The position numbers and the translations under genes were made by a program. Shown piece by piece: positions 22,299-35,530 of a DNA stretch of 64,000 nucleotides; position 1 is the first letter of the stretch, and the number at the start of each line of letters is the position of its first letter. The stretch lies in assembly GCA_027625915.1 (NCBI GenBank), contig JANTQA010000032.1, forward strand, positions 7,626,001 to 7,690,000. The letters run 5' to 3'. This DNA comes from Anaeramoeba flamelloides. Its lineage: Eukaryota > Metamonada > Anaeramoebidae. The notes beneath the pieces are model-generated. The model made no database searches and was not told where the DNA came from. It saw only the letters and a list, made by a program, of their open reading frames with translations.

Positions 22299-24485
22299 TT
22301 ACTTTTCATCAATTCTGGAAATGGATTTTCGATAAAAAATAATTTCATTTTGTTTGAAATATCTTTTTTCTCTTTCGTCGATTAAAAACAATGTAAGGTA
22401 ATATCGAACTGAAAAGCGTTTAGCAATTTTTTTATAGGTGGGAGATATTTTTAAATTTTCTAAAAAGAAACGGACGGGGATGGATTCACCTTTAACTGGT
22501 GCACCGTCCATAACTTCAAAGGTGCACATTGTTTGTTTTTCTGTGAATGTTTCTTCACTTGCTCTAAAGGATTCTCGTTTGATAATTGCAATTTGCATGT
22601 ATTTCAAATTAATTTTGGCCAGATAATAATTAATCCTTCCCAAAATGACATCATTTAAATGATATGCAGACTTTGGAAATGTAAAATCGATATGTAAAAA
22701 GTCTTCAATTCCTACTTCCATTTTGATTGGCACGGACTTTGGTATCTTTGGGTCAAGGTTCTTGACACAAAACTCCTTTTCTTGTTTAATATTGACAGCA
22801 TAGTTTCTTTTGATTGCTACCTTGACATAATAGTGAATACTCGTGTTGACGCCGTCATAACTTTCTTGTGGCATATTGAATTCTGGGAATGAAAATTGCC
22901 ATTTACGATCAGACAATGCTCCAGCAGAGGCTAATTTTTTGACAGAAGAAACTAGATCAATGTTTGCGCTACTGTCAAGACTCGACTCTAATTTGGGTTT
23001 TTTTTTGTTTTGTTGTTTTATGTTTTTTATGTTATTTGGGTTTTTTTTATAAGTTTGTTGTTTTTTATTTATTTGTTTATTTGGAAAAAACGAAGAAATT
23101 ATTTACTCAATAGATCGAAAAAAAAAGAAAAATTGTTTGTTTTTTTTTCCAAATAACCAAAAAAGACTCTGTTAATCGCAAAATAAAAGAAACAAAATTT
23201 TCATTCAGCTTTCCAAAACAATCAAAACCAAGTTTTCCAATAAATAAAAGAAATGATGAAATCTCCAATTTGTAAAAGAGAAAATTAATAATCTAAGCTT
23301 CTTGATTGTTTAGGGAATTAAATAATTCGAATTTTCCTAGACTTTTAAAAATCTTTTTTTTGGAAAGTTGAATGAAAATTTGGTTCCTTTTATTTTGCAA
23401 CACATTGTAGAAGAAGGTTTTGAGAAAGGTTAGTTTACGAAATTAAATTATTTTCATTTCATAAAAAAAGAAAAATACAGACACTTCTCCATCGAATTCC
23501 AAATTATTTGAAAAGTGGGTAAACAAAAAGTTTTAAAAAGTGTTCGTCAAACTGCCTAAGATGAGTGATTCGAACAGTTTGAGTAATGATTTATCAAAAA
23601 CTTTATTCTGTACTTTTTTAAATACCTTTCACTTTTTTGAAAAATATTTTCTTATCTCCCAAATGTTTTATTCATTGATCTGTTTGTTTTCTCAAAGGCT
23701 TGTTTTGTTTTTAGTCCGTTTTGAATTGTTATCAAAAGGATCATTTTAAAAATAAGAACTGATTCGCACTGTCCACATTCAAACACCTGCTAATTGCTGT
23801 AACTTTAAAATTTATAGAAAATAGTTCGAGAATCTTTTTCAAGATGAACGGTTTGGGGACAAAACAGTCCCAAAGCCCAACAAAGATCTTGTTTCATGAA
23901 ATATTTATTTTGCTTTTTTTGGTTCTGTTTCTGAAATTCTTTGTTTCATCAAAAGAAAATGAAGTGAAATTATTTTCCTATTTGAAACTTTCTTCTTGTT
24001 GGATAAATATCATTAATCCCTTATTCAATTTTCCAAGTTGGTTGCCCTGAAATTTTTGAAGCAAGAGAAAAACAAAAGAAATCGTTTTTTGTTTGCTGTT
24101 TGCTGTTATTTTGTTTTGAAAAAAAAAATTTTTTTTTAAACACAGATCACAACACAACCCAAAAAGAAGAATAAAAATAAAAAAAAAAAAGGATCGAAAA
24201 AGTAGTTTTGGAGATGAAAAAAAAGAAAGAAGAGTTAAATTAATTTTTTTTTTATTTATTACCTAGCACACCACAAAGTTTAAGTTCGATTCCAATGTGT
24301 TCCAATTTTTTTCTTTTTTTTGTTGCTTTGATTTCGACAACCCCAGAGATGGTATCTTTTGATGAGAAAACATATAAGTTCTTTTTTTTTTTGTTCCTCT
24401 TGACAACTTTTATTGGGCGATCTTGAGTATTTGTTAACTCAATTCCAATTGTACACAATCCTTTTGATGAAAAAAAAGAAGACAT
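22299..24485 (-). CDS. vps26: Retromer subunit VPS26
   Basis: Two exons, 24485-24263 and 22987-22299, are joined by a phase-1 GT-AG intron (GTAATA to TTAG) and encode 303 residues. VPS26 is the arrestin-fold subunit of retromer, which recycles cargo from endosomes to the Golgi or cell surface. Residues 61-68 (LEHIGIEL) match the N-terminal LEHQGI motif. SDRKWQFSFPEF (about 100-111), KMEVGIEDFLHIDF (about 164-177), YHLNDVILG, FEVMDGAPVKGESIP and RYFKQNEIIFYR (near the end) match the family in order and spacing. The length is typical and no key segment is missing. Joining the exons gives ESSLDSSANIDLVSSVKKLA, which aligns with the family's FVSLVKDLA region and supports the splice model. The intron carries a family-A MITE. 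Confidence 0.95.
22988..24262 (-). other. Intron of VPS26
   Basis: A 1275 bp intron with GTAATA at the donor and TTAG at the acceptor. It contains a family-A MITE (23168-23410). Short plus-strand frames inside show no recognisable protein. Confidence 0.85.
23168..23410. mobile_element. Family-A MITE in the VPS26 intron
   Basis: About 240 bp with terminal inverted repeats of roughly 45 bp: GCAAAATAAAAGAAACAAAA, then TTTCATTCAGCTTTCC on the left, mirrored on the right. It matches the copies at 15677, 27957, 37054 and 58540. Confidence 0.8.
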
Positions 24486-26439
24486 TTTTTAAATTAGATA
24501 AGAAAGAGAAAAAATGAAAAGTTTTGAAGAGAAAAAATTTTGAATGAAACCAAATATAAATTATCCTCTTAGAAGAGAAGGTACATTACTTTCTCGTACT
24601 TGTTATAAATAAAATTGAAGTAACTTTGATTAAACTTGTATCTGTCTATAAATGATCAAAAATTTTCACTTCATTTTCTCTTGATTTATTATTTTCGAAA
24701 TATGTTAGATTGAAAGGATTAATAAAAATTAATGCTCTCTGTTTTGTTTGGCCCTTTTTAGTTATGTACATATTTCAATATATTTTAGGTGAACGAGCAA
24801 CCCCAAATAAAAGGAATATTGATAATTTATAAATAGATATTGAGGGTTGAGTATTCAGGTGAAAAATAATTTTTTGAAATCGAAAATAATTGAGTAATTT
24901 TATTGAGTGAATATTAGCATACAAAAACTAACCAATATGTGAAGTACAATAGATCTCTATATATCAAAAACCAAAGATGAGGATATTTTTAGAATAAAAT
25001 ACCAAAAAGATTCAATATATTTCCAATGTAAATTGTTGTGAATTACAACTTTGAAAGTAATTGCATATGTTTCGGAGTGTAGCTTTTTTAGAATTTTTTA
25101 GATCTATTCGATTTTTATTTTACTTTTTTCTATTCTGAAATGAGTTTTTTTAATCTAAAGAATGCTAGAAAACCCTTACTTTGTCAAATATAGAAGGTTC
25201 CGGAATATACCACAAAGTAGATCAAATCAAATCAAATCAATTTTATGAAAGAAACAATTTGTTTCAAATTGTAGAAATTTAACCCTTTTTGAAAATTTAA
25301 AATCACAAAAAATTGATTTTTTTTTTAATTATATGATTTTATAAAATTGAGAATTTTGTATCAATTTTTTTTTTATTGAATTTTAATGAAATTACGAATA
25401 CTTTTATCAATTTAAACTTTTTTTGAATTTTTTGCAAATGAGATCTGAAAATTTCTTTTTATTTTGATTTTTTTTTAAAATTAGAATTCTTTGAAACTTT
25501 TTTTTGTATTCGGTTTTTTTTTGTCAATTTGATCATAATAACTTTTGTGTTTTTTTAATTACATTTTTTTCTAATGTGATCCTATAAATTTTATTTTTGT
25601 TTTTTGGATTTTTTGCTAAAAATTTGAGTGAAACTAGTCAATTGGTATTTACTTATTTGTGGTTTCTGGAAATTTTTTTTTGGTGAAAATCATTTTTGGT
25701 AATCACACTATTTTTAGACATTTTTTTTTCTAATTTTCGAAATTGAAGCTAAAGTTGAAATATTTTTTTTTTATTTGAATTTTGTCATATGAAGATCCTT
25801 AGGAATTTTTTTTTTTTTTTTGTTATTTAAATTTAAAAACAAAAGAAAAATAATTGCACAATAATCCTTTTTGATAGTATTTCACTCATGTGTGTATGGA
25901 ATAAATCCTCTTTATATGATCAGACACTAAAACTCTTTTTTTATCCCATTTAAATTTATTATACTCGTTTATGTTGAGGGATGTAGATGATCAATAAATT
26001 TCAAAAAAAATTAATAATACCATTTCAAGATAATCTTGGATTTAATGACAGGATTTTTTTTTTATATTTGTTATAGAAAAAAAATTTGAAAATATAATTT
26101 GAATTTTTTGATTTAAAAATTTAATAAATATAATTTCGAAAAAAGCTGAAAATCAATTTTTGTTAAATTACTTTATCAAATTGAAAAATATCTTAAAAAT
26201 TTTATTATTATAATACCATAATTGCACTTAAATATTATTTTCAGAAATTAATTATTGGTTTTAAATAGTTTGATCCATTTTTCTCATTTTTGAAAAGTTC
26301 AAAATTTAAAACAAATTTTCAAATTATTCTGAAAAAATAAATATTTTAATTTAATATGAAAGTAATTTTATTCTCTGAAAGGGATTAAAGATATTCTTGA
26401 GATTTAAATTACCTAAATTGGAAATTAACATAATAAAAA
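24486..26439. other. Gene-free AT-rich region between VPS26 and the RCC1-BTB gene
   Basis: Mostly A/T homopolymer-rich DNA. A short direct repeat (ATCAA four times) lies at about 25218-25240. No gene is supported. The VPS26 promoter should be just above 24486. Confidence 0.4.
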
Positions 26440-27060
26440 GAAATTATACTTAATTTCAAAATAAGTAAAAAAATCTATTATACTTTAAAAAAAAAAATAT
26501 TTCTTATTTTGACTGTAGGCTCTTAATCAATTTTTTCGTTTTTGTTCAAGTAAATAAAATATGATAAAAATAAGCAAAATATCAAATTAAAAATGTACCC
26601 AAATCTCTTTTTTTTAAAACCTGTAAATTTCAACTTGAAACATAAATAAATGTTTTTTCATTTGATTATTTCCAAATAATTAGAAATAAAAAATTTTTAA
26701 TTTTTTTAACAAATGTGTTATTAATAACTCAAAGGTTAAATAATAAATAGACTTTACTATTATTTCTCAATTTTTTAAATATTTTAAAAAATATAAAATA
26801 AATTCAAATTAACAATTCTAATAATAGAATAATAATAGAATATATTAACATATAACTGATTTTAGTTCAAATGGTTCATTTTTATTCGAAAAGGAAGATT
26901 GCTTAATCTTTTAGATTTCTAAAAATTTAATAAATTATTGTAAATAAAATCAAATGATCATTTTATTTTAGATCTCCAAGGATCCAAAATTTGGTTTTTT
27001 TTTCTTATATTTTGAAATGAGATTAAATTTCAGCTGCAATTATACTCTATAAACTCTCGT
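26440..27060. repeat. Dispersed repeat family B, copy 1
   Basis: Resembles 47110-47745 and 62795-63440 in order, including AATAAATTATTGTAAATAAA followed by a GATCTCCAAGGATC-like segment and TTTTTTTTCTTATATTTTGA. Divergence is high. No coding region or terminal repeat is clear. Confidence 0.55.
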
Positions 27061-27956
27061 AAATTATATAAATGAATATTTTCTTAAAAAATCAATTTTC
27101 AAGTTATTTTTTATTTCATTCCAGAAATTAAAAAAAAAAAAAAATCATATTTATATATATAGTATTATAATTTAAGTGTGTAGTTTATAATTCATGTCAT
27201 TTACACTAATTCCACTAAACCTGGTATCTTTTTCATGAAAATTAATTTTAAAAATTTAATTATTTGATAAATGTTAGCTCATTACATAAATTAATAATGG
27301 TATTTATTTTGGAAGATTTAATAATATTTTTATAAAAATAAGTGTTCTTTTTCCCCTTTTTAACATACATTTCTTTTTTAACTTTTTTTTTTTTTTTAAT
27401 TTTATTATCATAAAATCCAATTCAAAAACTTTAATATAAGCAAACACAAATAAACATCCATAAATTTAAGATTTGTAATTACTTACAAAATCAAAAATAA
27501 TTATTTGAAAATCTTATTGTCAATAATTTTGGTCCCCTAAAAAATTGTGGCGTTTTATATCAATCATTTTCAAGAAATTATCAAAAATGTATTCTTATAA
27601 TTATAATCTGAGATGATAAGTAATTTATATGTTTCAAAATAAAAGTTTGTGCTGTTTTTTTCTAGAAGACCTACATATTTGTTGATCAACAAAAAAAAAA
27701 AAAAAAAACACTGGGCAAATAGTAAACTGGGCTTTGGTTTCTTAAAGTTCTACTATTAAAAAAGATAATTTGAAAAATGAAAGATCGAATTTTTAATTTT
27801 TCTATAAAAATAGGGTTAATTTTTGAATGTTAACAAGAGCAAAATATATAAGAAAAAATGAAAAATTAACTGAGATGATTTAAAATACACTAAAGATACC
27901 AAAGGATTTATCTTCAAAATTGATTTTAACTTTGAAAAGTTATTGAATACTGAAAG
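27061..27956. other. Gene-free AT-rich region
   Basis: No gene or clear repeat boundary seen; an A run lies at 27691-27709. Confidence 0.35.
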
Positions 27957-28176
27957 ACTGTTAATTGAAAAATAAAAAGATCAAAATTTTTATTTAGTTT
28001 TGCAAAAAAAACCCACATCTCAAGAATTCAAATCAACAAATTCCCACTCCAAAAACGAAAATGAATCATTTAAACTTCTTTTCATAATGAAAAATTTGAA
28101 AAGTTATATGATTTAAAAATCTTTTGTAGGAAACAATATATGCAAATTTTGTACCCTTTATTTTAAAACCAATAGC
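27957..28176. mobile_element. Family-A MITE
   Basis: The left end TTAATTGAAAAATAAAAAGA is followed by CATCTCAAGAATTCAAATCA, and the right end is inverted (CCCTTTATTTTAAAACCAAT). It is about 220 bp and more diverged than the copy at 37054. Confidence 0.65.
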
Positions 28177-28684
28177 ATCCTATATAATAGAAAAAGAAAT
28201 AAGAGCTTTACATGAAATAAGTGTTTTTTGGCTCTGGGAAAGTGGTTTTTAACCTATTTACCAAATGATTATTATTCTTTCGTATTTATCCAAAAATTAA
28301 AGGTGAACTTTTTTCTTAACAAAAGCCAAGCAAAAAATTGAAATCTCTAACAGTATTTTCCAACATTTTAAAAAAAAATTTAAAATAAGAACTTTTTGCT
28401 TAAAGACTAAGAGTATTTAAAAAACCAACAAGTTCTTTTATTCCTCAAAGACTATATTTTTGACAGTATTTCTCGAAAGAATAAAAATAAGCATGATCAA
28501 TTTTTTTCAACAATAACTTTATCTTTGGGTAAATAATCTTAAAAAGATAAATTAACCAACAAAAAAAACCAAGACTATTTGTAAAATCAAGAAATTTTTC
28601 TTTAACGTATTTTGAGCAATCAAAAAATTTTAATCATTTTTTAGTTTCTTGTTGTTTGAAAGTTGTGTTGAGAAAAACAAAAAA
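28177..28684. other. Upstream flank of the RCC1-BTB gene
   Basis: No gene. It should contain the promoter of the plus-strand gene starting at 28685; no distinct motif is visible. Confidence 0.4.
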
Positions 28685-31600
28685 ATGAATTTTACAGGAT
28701 TTGGATGGGGTAAAAATGTACATCAAAATTTGGGGTTGTTAATCTCAGATTTCGAAGAAAAAGAAAAAGAAAAAGAACAAAACAAAAAAGAAACAGATCT
28801 CTTTGAGGAAGAAGACGAAGAAGAAGAAGAAAAAAAAAAAAAAAAGCCAAGTGAAAAGTCAATCAAAATACAAACACCGACTTTGATTCCAATTTTGGAA
28901 TCTAATAACATTATCCATATTAGTTCTGGATCTGAAAAAACATGCTTTGTTAGCTCTTCGAATATCATGTATGAGTACGGGAAGGGAATCACAAAATTTA
29001 CCAAGCACACAATCCTTTCCAGGGCATGCAGAATTACAAAAATAGCCGCAGGGCGCAACCACTTTTTGATCTTGACAAGCAACGGAATTGTTTACGCGTT
29101 GGGTAGCAACTTCAACGGCGAAATTGGGTACGGCGAAGATAACATGTATACAATTGATTCACCAAGCCAAGTGCCCTTTTTTCAACAAAATGACATCAAG
29201 TGCAAAGACATTGCTTGTGGTCATGAACAAGGCTATTTTTTAACAGCTGAAGGGCTACTTTACAGCTGTGGTGCAAATTTATATGTAAGCTTTCTCGATT
29301 ACTTTTCCTTTATTTCTTTTTTTTCAACTTTTTGTTCTTTCGTTTTTCTTGCATGGCGAATTTTTTTTTTTGTTTTTGTGTTTTGCCAAATTTTTTTTGA
29401 TAAATCACCCAATTCTGAAATGGTGTTTTCAATTGAGAACACAATTTTAGATTTACACCCCCCCCCACTTCATGTTCTTTGAACAAAATTAAAAATAATA
29501 AGTTACAACACCACAAAGATCGGATCGCTTTTAAAAATACCATAAACTTTAAAACAAAGTTTCAAAAAGATAAAAACACCAACACAGTTATGAATAAAAA
29601 CTTTTCGAATACGGGGTTTGTTAACTGTTTTCCAAATTCATTATTGCTCCGATTAGATTCTTCTTTAAAATTCAATTCTAACATCCATTTTGGTTGTGGT
29701 TCAAGATTCAAATGATAGTTCTAGTCTAAAAATTTTGCTCACAACTGTACCCTAATACCATTTCGAACAGAGTTTTTTTTTATAAGCAAATTGGAAATCA
29801 TTAAAACTCATTTTGTTTTAATGTTTGTTTGGGGAATTGAAATCATTTTTTTTCATTTTTTAAATAAAATGATAGTTTGTTAATCTTAAAGAAAATGCAT
29901 TTGTAGAAATCAGCAAGTTATATATCAAAGATTATGAATACACCCCATTAAAAAACCACCAATGCAAAATTTATAAACAATTTCCCATTTTTGTGATTGT
30001 TGTTACTTTAGTGGTTTGAATTTGTTACAGCTTTAACCAAAAACTTCCATTTACTTTTGTTCAATACATTTTCAAAAAATAAATACCATTTTAATAAATC
30101 TGAAACAATTTTATGTAATTGTAAAATTTTGATAAAATTCTAATGGACAATAAAAACATGTGAAAGATTTAAACAATTCAACTAACAAATTGATTTCCAT
30201 GTACTTTCCATCAAACTCTCTTTAATATATCTATCTAAAAATTCCTAATTTTTTAATAAAGTCAAAAGCAAAACACAAAAACATTAATTTAAAAATTTTT
30301 ATAGCAGAATAAAATACAACTTTTAATAAAAAACTTTGATTAATTAAATATCTAAAAATAAAAACTTGGAACCACTTCCTCAATGAAATATTAACAATTA
30401 TTGACTCTTTACATACCCTCTCACAATAAGAAATAAATAAAAATACCAAAAAAAAAAAAAAATATCAAGAAAGTTAAAAAGGGTTTATAAGAAAAAATTG
30501 GTAAAAAATCAGTAAAAAAAAAAGATCACTTTAATTAAGAACATCCCAAATTTGCGCAAAGATACTTTTGATTAATTTTCTTTAGTTTTAAATTTAATAA
30601 TAAATGTACACTTGGGGATCGTTGTTTAAGTGTTGTGTTATAATTTCTTTTTTTTTTGATCTTATTATCTTTAAACCTTTGGCCATTTTTGCTTTTGCTT
30701 TTTCATATTTATTTTCAAGTCACTCATACTATTCGTGCTTCAGTATCACAGTATTAACAAATAATCCCTTGGTCTTTTTCCTTTGTAAGTTTTCAACCCA
30801 ATATAAAGAAAACCCAGTTCGGTAAAAAATGGAAAATAATAATATTCTGAAGAATCTGAAAATAAAGCAAATCAAAACAAAATTTATGATGGTAAATTCT
30901 TGAGAACAAATCATAAAGAAGTTTTCTGAAAAGTTAACACAATCATCCCTGAAAAAAGAAAAAGAAAAACGATTTTCAAAGAAGACAGTGTAGCAACTAT
31001 ATTCAAAAATAAAAAGAATCCAGAATCTATTAAATTTACCACTACAAAACCTACATATATTTTTTAAAAGGTTTAAACCAATAAAGGTATATGTTATTAA
31101 AAAAAAAAATACCCAACAATTATAATGAATTTTTGTTTTCATCAAGATAAATTATCATTTTCAAATAATTAGTACACATTTTTATTGCTATTAAAAATTT
31201 TTATTATTTATTTTTTTAGAGAAACAAAAGAGAATAAATTCAATAATAACTGGTGTTATTTTAGTGAATTCGAAAAAATATGCTGATTATAATTCTCAAT
31301 AGGTTTATTTTTTAAATATCGCCAAGAACGAATTATAATTTGCTAATTTTGGAGAAATGAACAAAATTGCAAGACTTGTTATTAGAAACGAGCTAGTTAA
31401 TACTAAAATTAAAATCAAACAAAAAAAATAAACAAATATATTTACAATTTTTCTTTTATAAAATAAATGAAAAAAAATTTTTCAAATTTTTTTTATATAA
31501 TTTTGAGGAATTTTAACTTGATATAACCAATAGAAGTACAAAACTCAAACAAATTGATCAATTTGATCAAAACTCTTTTTCAAATAGTAGGGTAAAGAAA

Positions 31601-33277
31601 ATTTCAAGAATTATTCATAATTGAATCAAATTAATTGTGGCATCATTCTAAAATATAAGAAACTCTTTAAAACATAAAAAAACACTCAACTGAATATTTA
31701 AAACCCATTAAAACAAAAGAATAAATAATTAAAATTAAATATTTTAAAAATTGGTGTGAGCTTTTATTTGAAATGAGAAATCTGGTTTTGTAAATTTTAG
31801 GGGAAAAAAATTATAAAATCAATAAAAACGGTTGAACAAGGTGAATTGGGAAAAAGTTCTCGACATTTTATTGATAACTCTTTACACGCCAAACTTTTGT
31901 TCTTGAAAGTCTCATTTTCAATATAAAAGCCGCAAAATATCTGGTTATTTTGTTAGAATTTTTTTTTATTGATTTTCTTTTTTCTTGGTTCCAGACATTA
32001 ACCCAATTACGGTCTTTCAAAATTCCTGTATCTAGCACATTCGAAATCAAACTTAAGATGAAACCAATTTGGAAATAATCTGCCAGTATAAAAATGGAAA
32101 CAGTTTATGTTGTTTTTTTCATTTTCCAACTGTTCAATACTCATCAATAAAAAACCAAAAAAATGAAAAAATGAATAATTAAAATGAAAACTACCAATAA
32201 GTAATTATCTTATTAACAATCAAATCCAATAGTATTGATGATTTGAGAGGTGTGCTCTTTTGTTTGAAAAAGAGTTTTGAAATTTTCAACATAAAGTTTT
32301 TATTATTGTTGTTTATTAAAAACATTCAAATTGGATGAATCAGATGATTAAAAGACTCTTTTAATTTTCACTTTTTTTTTTTTTTGAAAAATGGTAAAGC
32401 TGCTATACTTGATCTACATAAAATTTACCAATTTGAATTATCACACAACTCATATAATTTTAATAATTAGAAACTCTCTCATAATCCTAAAAAGTTATTT
32501 TGAATAACAAAAAATAACAATTCACAATTGAAAAATAGCCAAAATTGACAGAGTAAGGAGGTGTCAAGAAGTTGATATAAAGTATAAGATAATTAAATCA
32601 TCTTTGTTGAGGTTGTTATTTTTTGTCATTTTTTTTTGCATATTCTGGAAAAAAATGATAACCATCTAATATAAACTAACATCCTAATTTGTGAATAATT
32701 GTAAATTATTAGTAAAAAAGGTGTATAGAAACACTTGTATTATTTAAAACAATGTTAAACTTTGAAATGAAAAAGATATTAAAATTATAATTTTTGGTAG
32801 TATTAAAAAAAAAAACAAAAAAACACAAACTATTTTAATAATCATTGACAAGTTAGAAATCTTATGAAAACGATACAAAGTATTTTCATTTGTTTTTTTT
32901 TCTCAAATGACTCGTATTAAATCCCTAGTACCATTATAAAAGCAAAAAATGTCCATTTTTTTGTCATTTTTTTATCAATCTCCTTTTTCAAAAATCCCAC
33001 TAACAAAAGGTTACCTTAAATGTAAAAATGATTACTATTCAAACCTTGCCAAATATATCGTTCAAAACTATAACTTGTAAATATTCCAAAAAAGTTAATT
33101 TAAAAAAAATGATAAAAAAAAAAAAAAGCCTATTTTTTGTTTTTATACAAGTACTAGAGCTTTAACAATCTACCAAATATTATTTCTCGACAAGCTATTT
33201 AAATTTTGATATTTATTTTTGCAATGATAAAGTTTTTTATTTTTATTTTGTTTTGAATCCATCATAATTATTAATTG

Positions 33278-33323
<46 letters not shown>

Positions 33324-34606
33324 ACTTGTAAATTAACATACAATACCTTTTTTAATAGGGTGAATTAGGTGTAGGAAACAACACGATTCAAATCTCACCA
33401 ACCTTGGTTCGGAAAGATGTTGTCAAGATCTATTCTGGTACACGTAGCCATCATTTTTTTTTTCTAGACAATAAAAACAAGTTATTTTCATGTGGGTTAG
33501 GTAAATCGGGACAGCTAGGGCTTGGTTCTAAAAGGTCATATAATAAACCAAAAGAATTAAAGAAATTCCGTAAAAAGAAATTTAGTACTATTTGCTGTGG
33601 TCAAAGACACAGTCTAATGTTAATGGAGTCAAAGGTTTATTCGTGTGGTGATATTGGTGTCAACGGAACAATGGAAAAAAAATTAAGAACAAAATTTACA
33701 ATCATTCCAAAACTAGCCGAAGAGGATGTTTTGCAAATAGCAGCCGGATCTCAGCATTCAATAGTTTTAACCGCTGAAAATGAAATATTTGTGTTTGGTT
33801 CAAATGGCAATGGGCAATTAGGATTACAAGCCGATTCGCAAATGGTCAAAATTGACAATCAACTTATTCCAACAAAAATAAAAAATGAAGATTTCATAAA
33901 TATCTTATCTTCACCTTCCACGTCTTCCTCTTCCATTAAATTGGTTTGTGGATCTGAAACAAGTTTTATATTTAATCTAGATTTTGATACACTTGAAAAA
34001 GATTTCCATTCGATGTTGACTTCAAATAAATTAATGAATTTAAAATTAAAAAACAAATTTCAAATTAATAAATTATTATTAAAATTACGTCTCAAAAAAA
34101 ATGAAATTGATAATAATTTTCTTGAAAAATTTGACAAATTAAAAGATGATCAAATAAAGTTACTCATCGATTGGATTTATACTGGTAAGAATAAAGAACA
34201 AGCTTTAAATGAAAATATTGTTAATTTATTTGAACTTGAAAATATCCAAAGCTTAAAGCAAGATTTATTATCCCTTTACCAAATGGACGATCAGAAAAAA
34301 GATTTTACTTTGCAATACGATAACCAAGAATTGAAAATACATAGTCTAATTTTAGTCGCTAGGTCTGAAAAATTTGCGGAAAAATTTGATTTTGATAATA
34401 GTTTAAACAATTATCAATTTAAAAAGCAATTGTGCTCCTTTGAAACGTTGAAAATCTTTGTTAAATTTTTATACACAAATTATTTTGATAAAAATATTCA
34501 AATAAATGAGCAAACAAAGCAAGAACTTTGCATTTTAAAAGAAAAGTGGAAATTATCAAAATATTCTGATCTTGAAGGGAAAATTATTCATTCAAGAAAT
34601 AATTAA
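28685..34606 (+). CDS. RCC1-repeat protein with C-terminal BTB-like region
   Basis: Two exons, 28685-29284 and 33359-34606, with a 4074 bp GT-AG intron (GTAAGC to AATAG, phase 0), encode 615 residues. The splice falls inside a canonical RCC1 repeat signature and rebuilds NLYGELGVG. RCC1-type blades (SCG or FGSN, then GQLG, then a C/A-G-x-x-H motif such as CGQRHSLML and AAGSQHSIVL) run through about residues 1-400. The C-terminal part contains a BTB/POZ-like segment (FTLQYDNQELKIHSLILVARSEKF, split here as FTLQYDNQEL and KIHSLILVAR; about 520-590) preceded by a helical region. An acidic Glu/Lys linker interrupts the first blade (about 36-60). RCC1-BTB proteins often act as GEF-like or ubiquitin-ligase adaptors; substrate and partner are unknown here. 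The ATG at 28685 was chosen because the frame upstream has no other ATG. Confidence 0.87.
30729..31142 (-). CDS. Unrecognised open frame inside the RCC1-BTB intron (doubtful)
   Basis: A 137-codon frame with an ATG, on the strand opposite the host gene. It is hydrophobic and unusually rich in Phe, Cys and Arg, with several possible membrane segments. I recognise no domain. The length is notable because stop codons are frequent in such AT-rich DNA, but chance or a decayed gene is equally possible. Confidence 0.15.
   Translation of the reverse strand: MKTKIHYNCWVFFFLITYTFIGLNLLKNICRFCSGKFNRFWILFIFEYSCYTVFFENRFSFSFFRDDCVNFSENFFMICSQEFTIINFVLICFIFRFFRILLFSIFYRTGFSLYWVENLQRKKTKGLFVNTVILKHE
33276..33318. 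repeat. (AT)n microsatellite next to a 3' splice site
   Basis: About 20 TA dinucleotides, ending roughly 40 bases before the acceptor of the RCC1-BTB intron. Confidence 0.95.
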
Positions 34607-34828
34607 TATTGATTTTTATTAATAAAATAATTTAATTTTTTTTATTTTTTTCAATTTTATTTTGCTTTAGTTTTTATATTTTTTGATAAAGAAGATTGTT
34701 TGCTCAAATATAAACACCAATTTATAATTTTGGTTAAGAGAAAATTCCATTTTTTGAAAAAAATCTAATGAAATAATTTATATCAAGAGATACCAAAGTA
34801 AAACAAAGAATTAATTAAAATTGTTGAA

Positions 34829-35255
34829 AATTATTTATAAATTACAATACTCACAAAGCAAAATATAAATAATATTCAATACAAATATATTAAGAGTGTG
34901 TTAAAAATTTTGGAGATGAGCAAAATATAAAAATGCATTGGTAAATTTGTATTAAATTCAATTTACAAATATTGATCGATCAAATGGTTAGATACTATCA
35001 AGTAATTTTATTTGAGTTCTTCTATTTCGAAGAGCTAAACTATAACCTAATATCAATGGTTGAAAAAAATTTTGATCAAACCGAAATAAATTACGTAATT
35101 AAAAAAATGAAATGAAAACAAAAACTAAAAGATGAAAAAATGATTTTAATAAATTTTAAAAAATCAAAATTATCTCCAATTTCAATGAAGTTGAATTATT
35201 GTAATAGTTTGGACCGTTTTAGCTGTGTGGAAAATTTTGAATTTTAGTTTATATA
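34829..35255. repeat. Dispersed repeat family C, copy 1
   Basis: Matches 51423-51842 in the same orientation: ATTTATAAATTACAATACTC at the start, TTTGAGTTCTTCTATTT in the middle and TTTTAGCTGTGTG near the end. No coding region. Its right end abuts a Tc1-like element start. Confidence 0.75.
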
Positions 35256-35530
35256 CTGAGTTCAAAAATTTTGGACAGATACGGTTTATTTTTCATGGTT
35301 AAATGTTAGTAAAACCCCCCTAACCTATTAAAGAGAAAAATTTGAAGTTAATAAAATAGAGTTTTCTAATTTCAAGGGTGTATCAAAAACAGTCATTAGA
35401 AGTATTTTAAAGGTAAAAAAGTTTTTGAAGAGAAACTTAAGTAAAAAATGGAATAAGAAAAAAGTCAAGAAATAAAAATGAGGAATTTAAAAATAAATAA
35501 GAAGGAAAAAAATTAATGTTATTGAATACT
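35256..35530 (+). pseudogene. Decayed Tc1/mariner element, 5' part
   Basis: Just after a TA, a Tc1-like end reads CTGAGTTCAAAAATTTTGG. About 90 bp inside, the plus strand encodes FSNFKGVSKTVIRSILK and then LKRNLSKKWNKKKVKK, resembling the helix-turn-helix and linker of Tc1-type transposases. The frame then closes. I could not find the catalytic half or a matching right end, so this is a broken remnant. Confidence 0.5.

Larger units (their letters stand above)
29285..33358 (+). other. 4.1 kb intron of the RCC1-BTB gene
   Basis: The longest intron in the window. It ends in an (AT)n run (33276-33318), then CCTTTTTTTAATAG at the acceptor. No transposon with clear ends was recognised. One minus-strand frame (30729-31142, 137 codons from its ATG) stays open unusually long for such AT-rich DNA and is rich in Phe, Cys and Trp, but no family is recognisable. 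Confidence 0.75.

Noticed and set aside
23540-24050. Short plus-strand frames within the VPS26 intron
   Set aside because: Hydrophobic low-complexity peptides without homology, inside a well-defined intron.
28649-28684. Upstream extension of the RCC1-BTB protein
   Set aside because: The 12 extra codons begin at a TTG; the first ATG, at 28685, sits in the A-rich context seen before the other genes.
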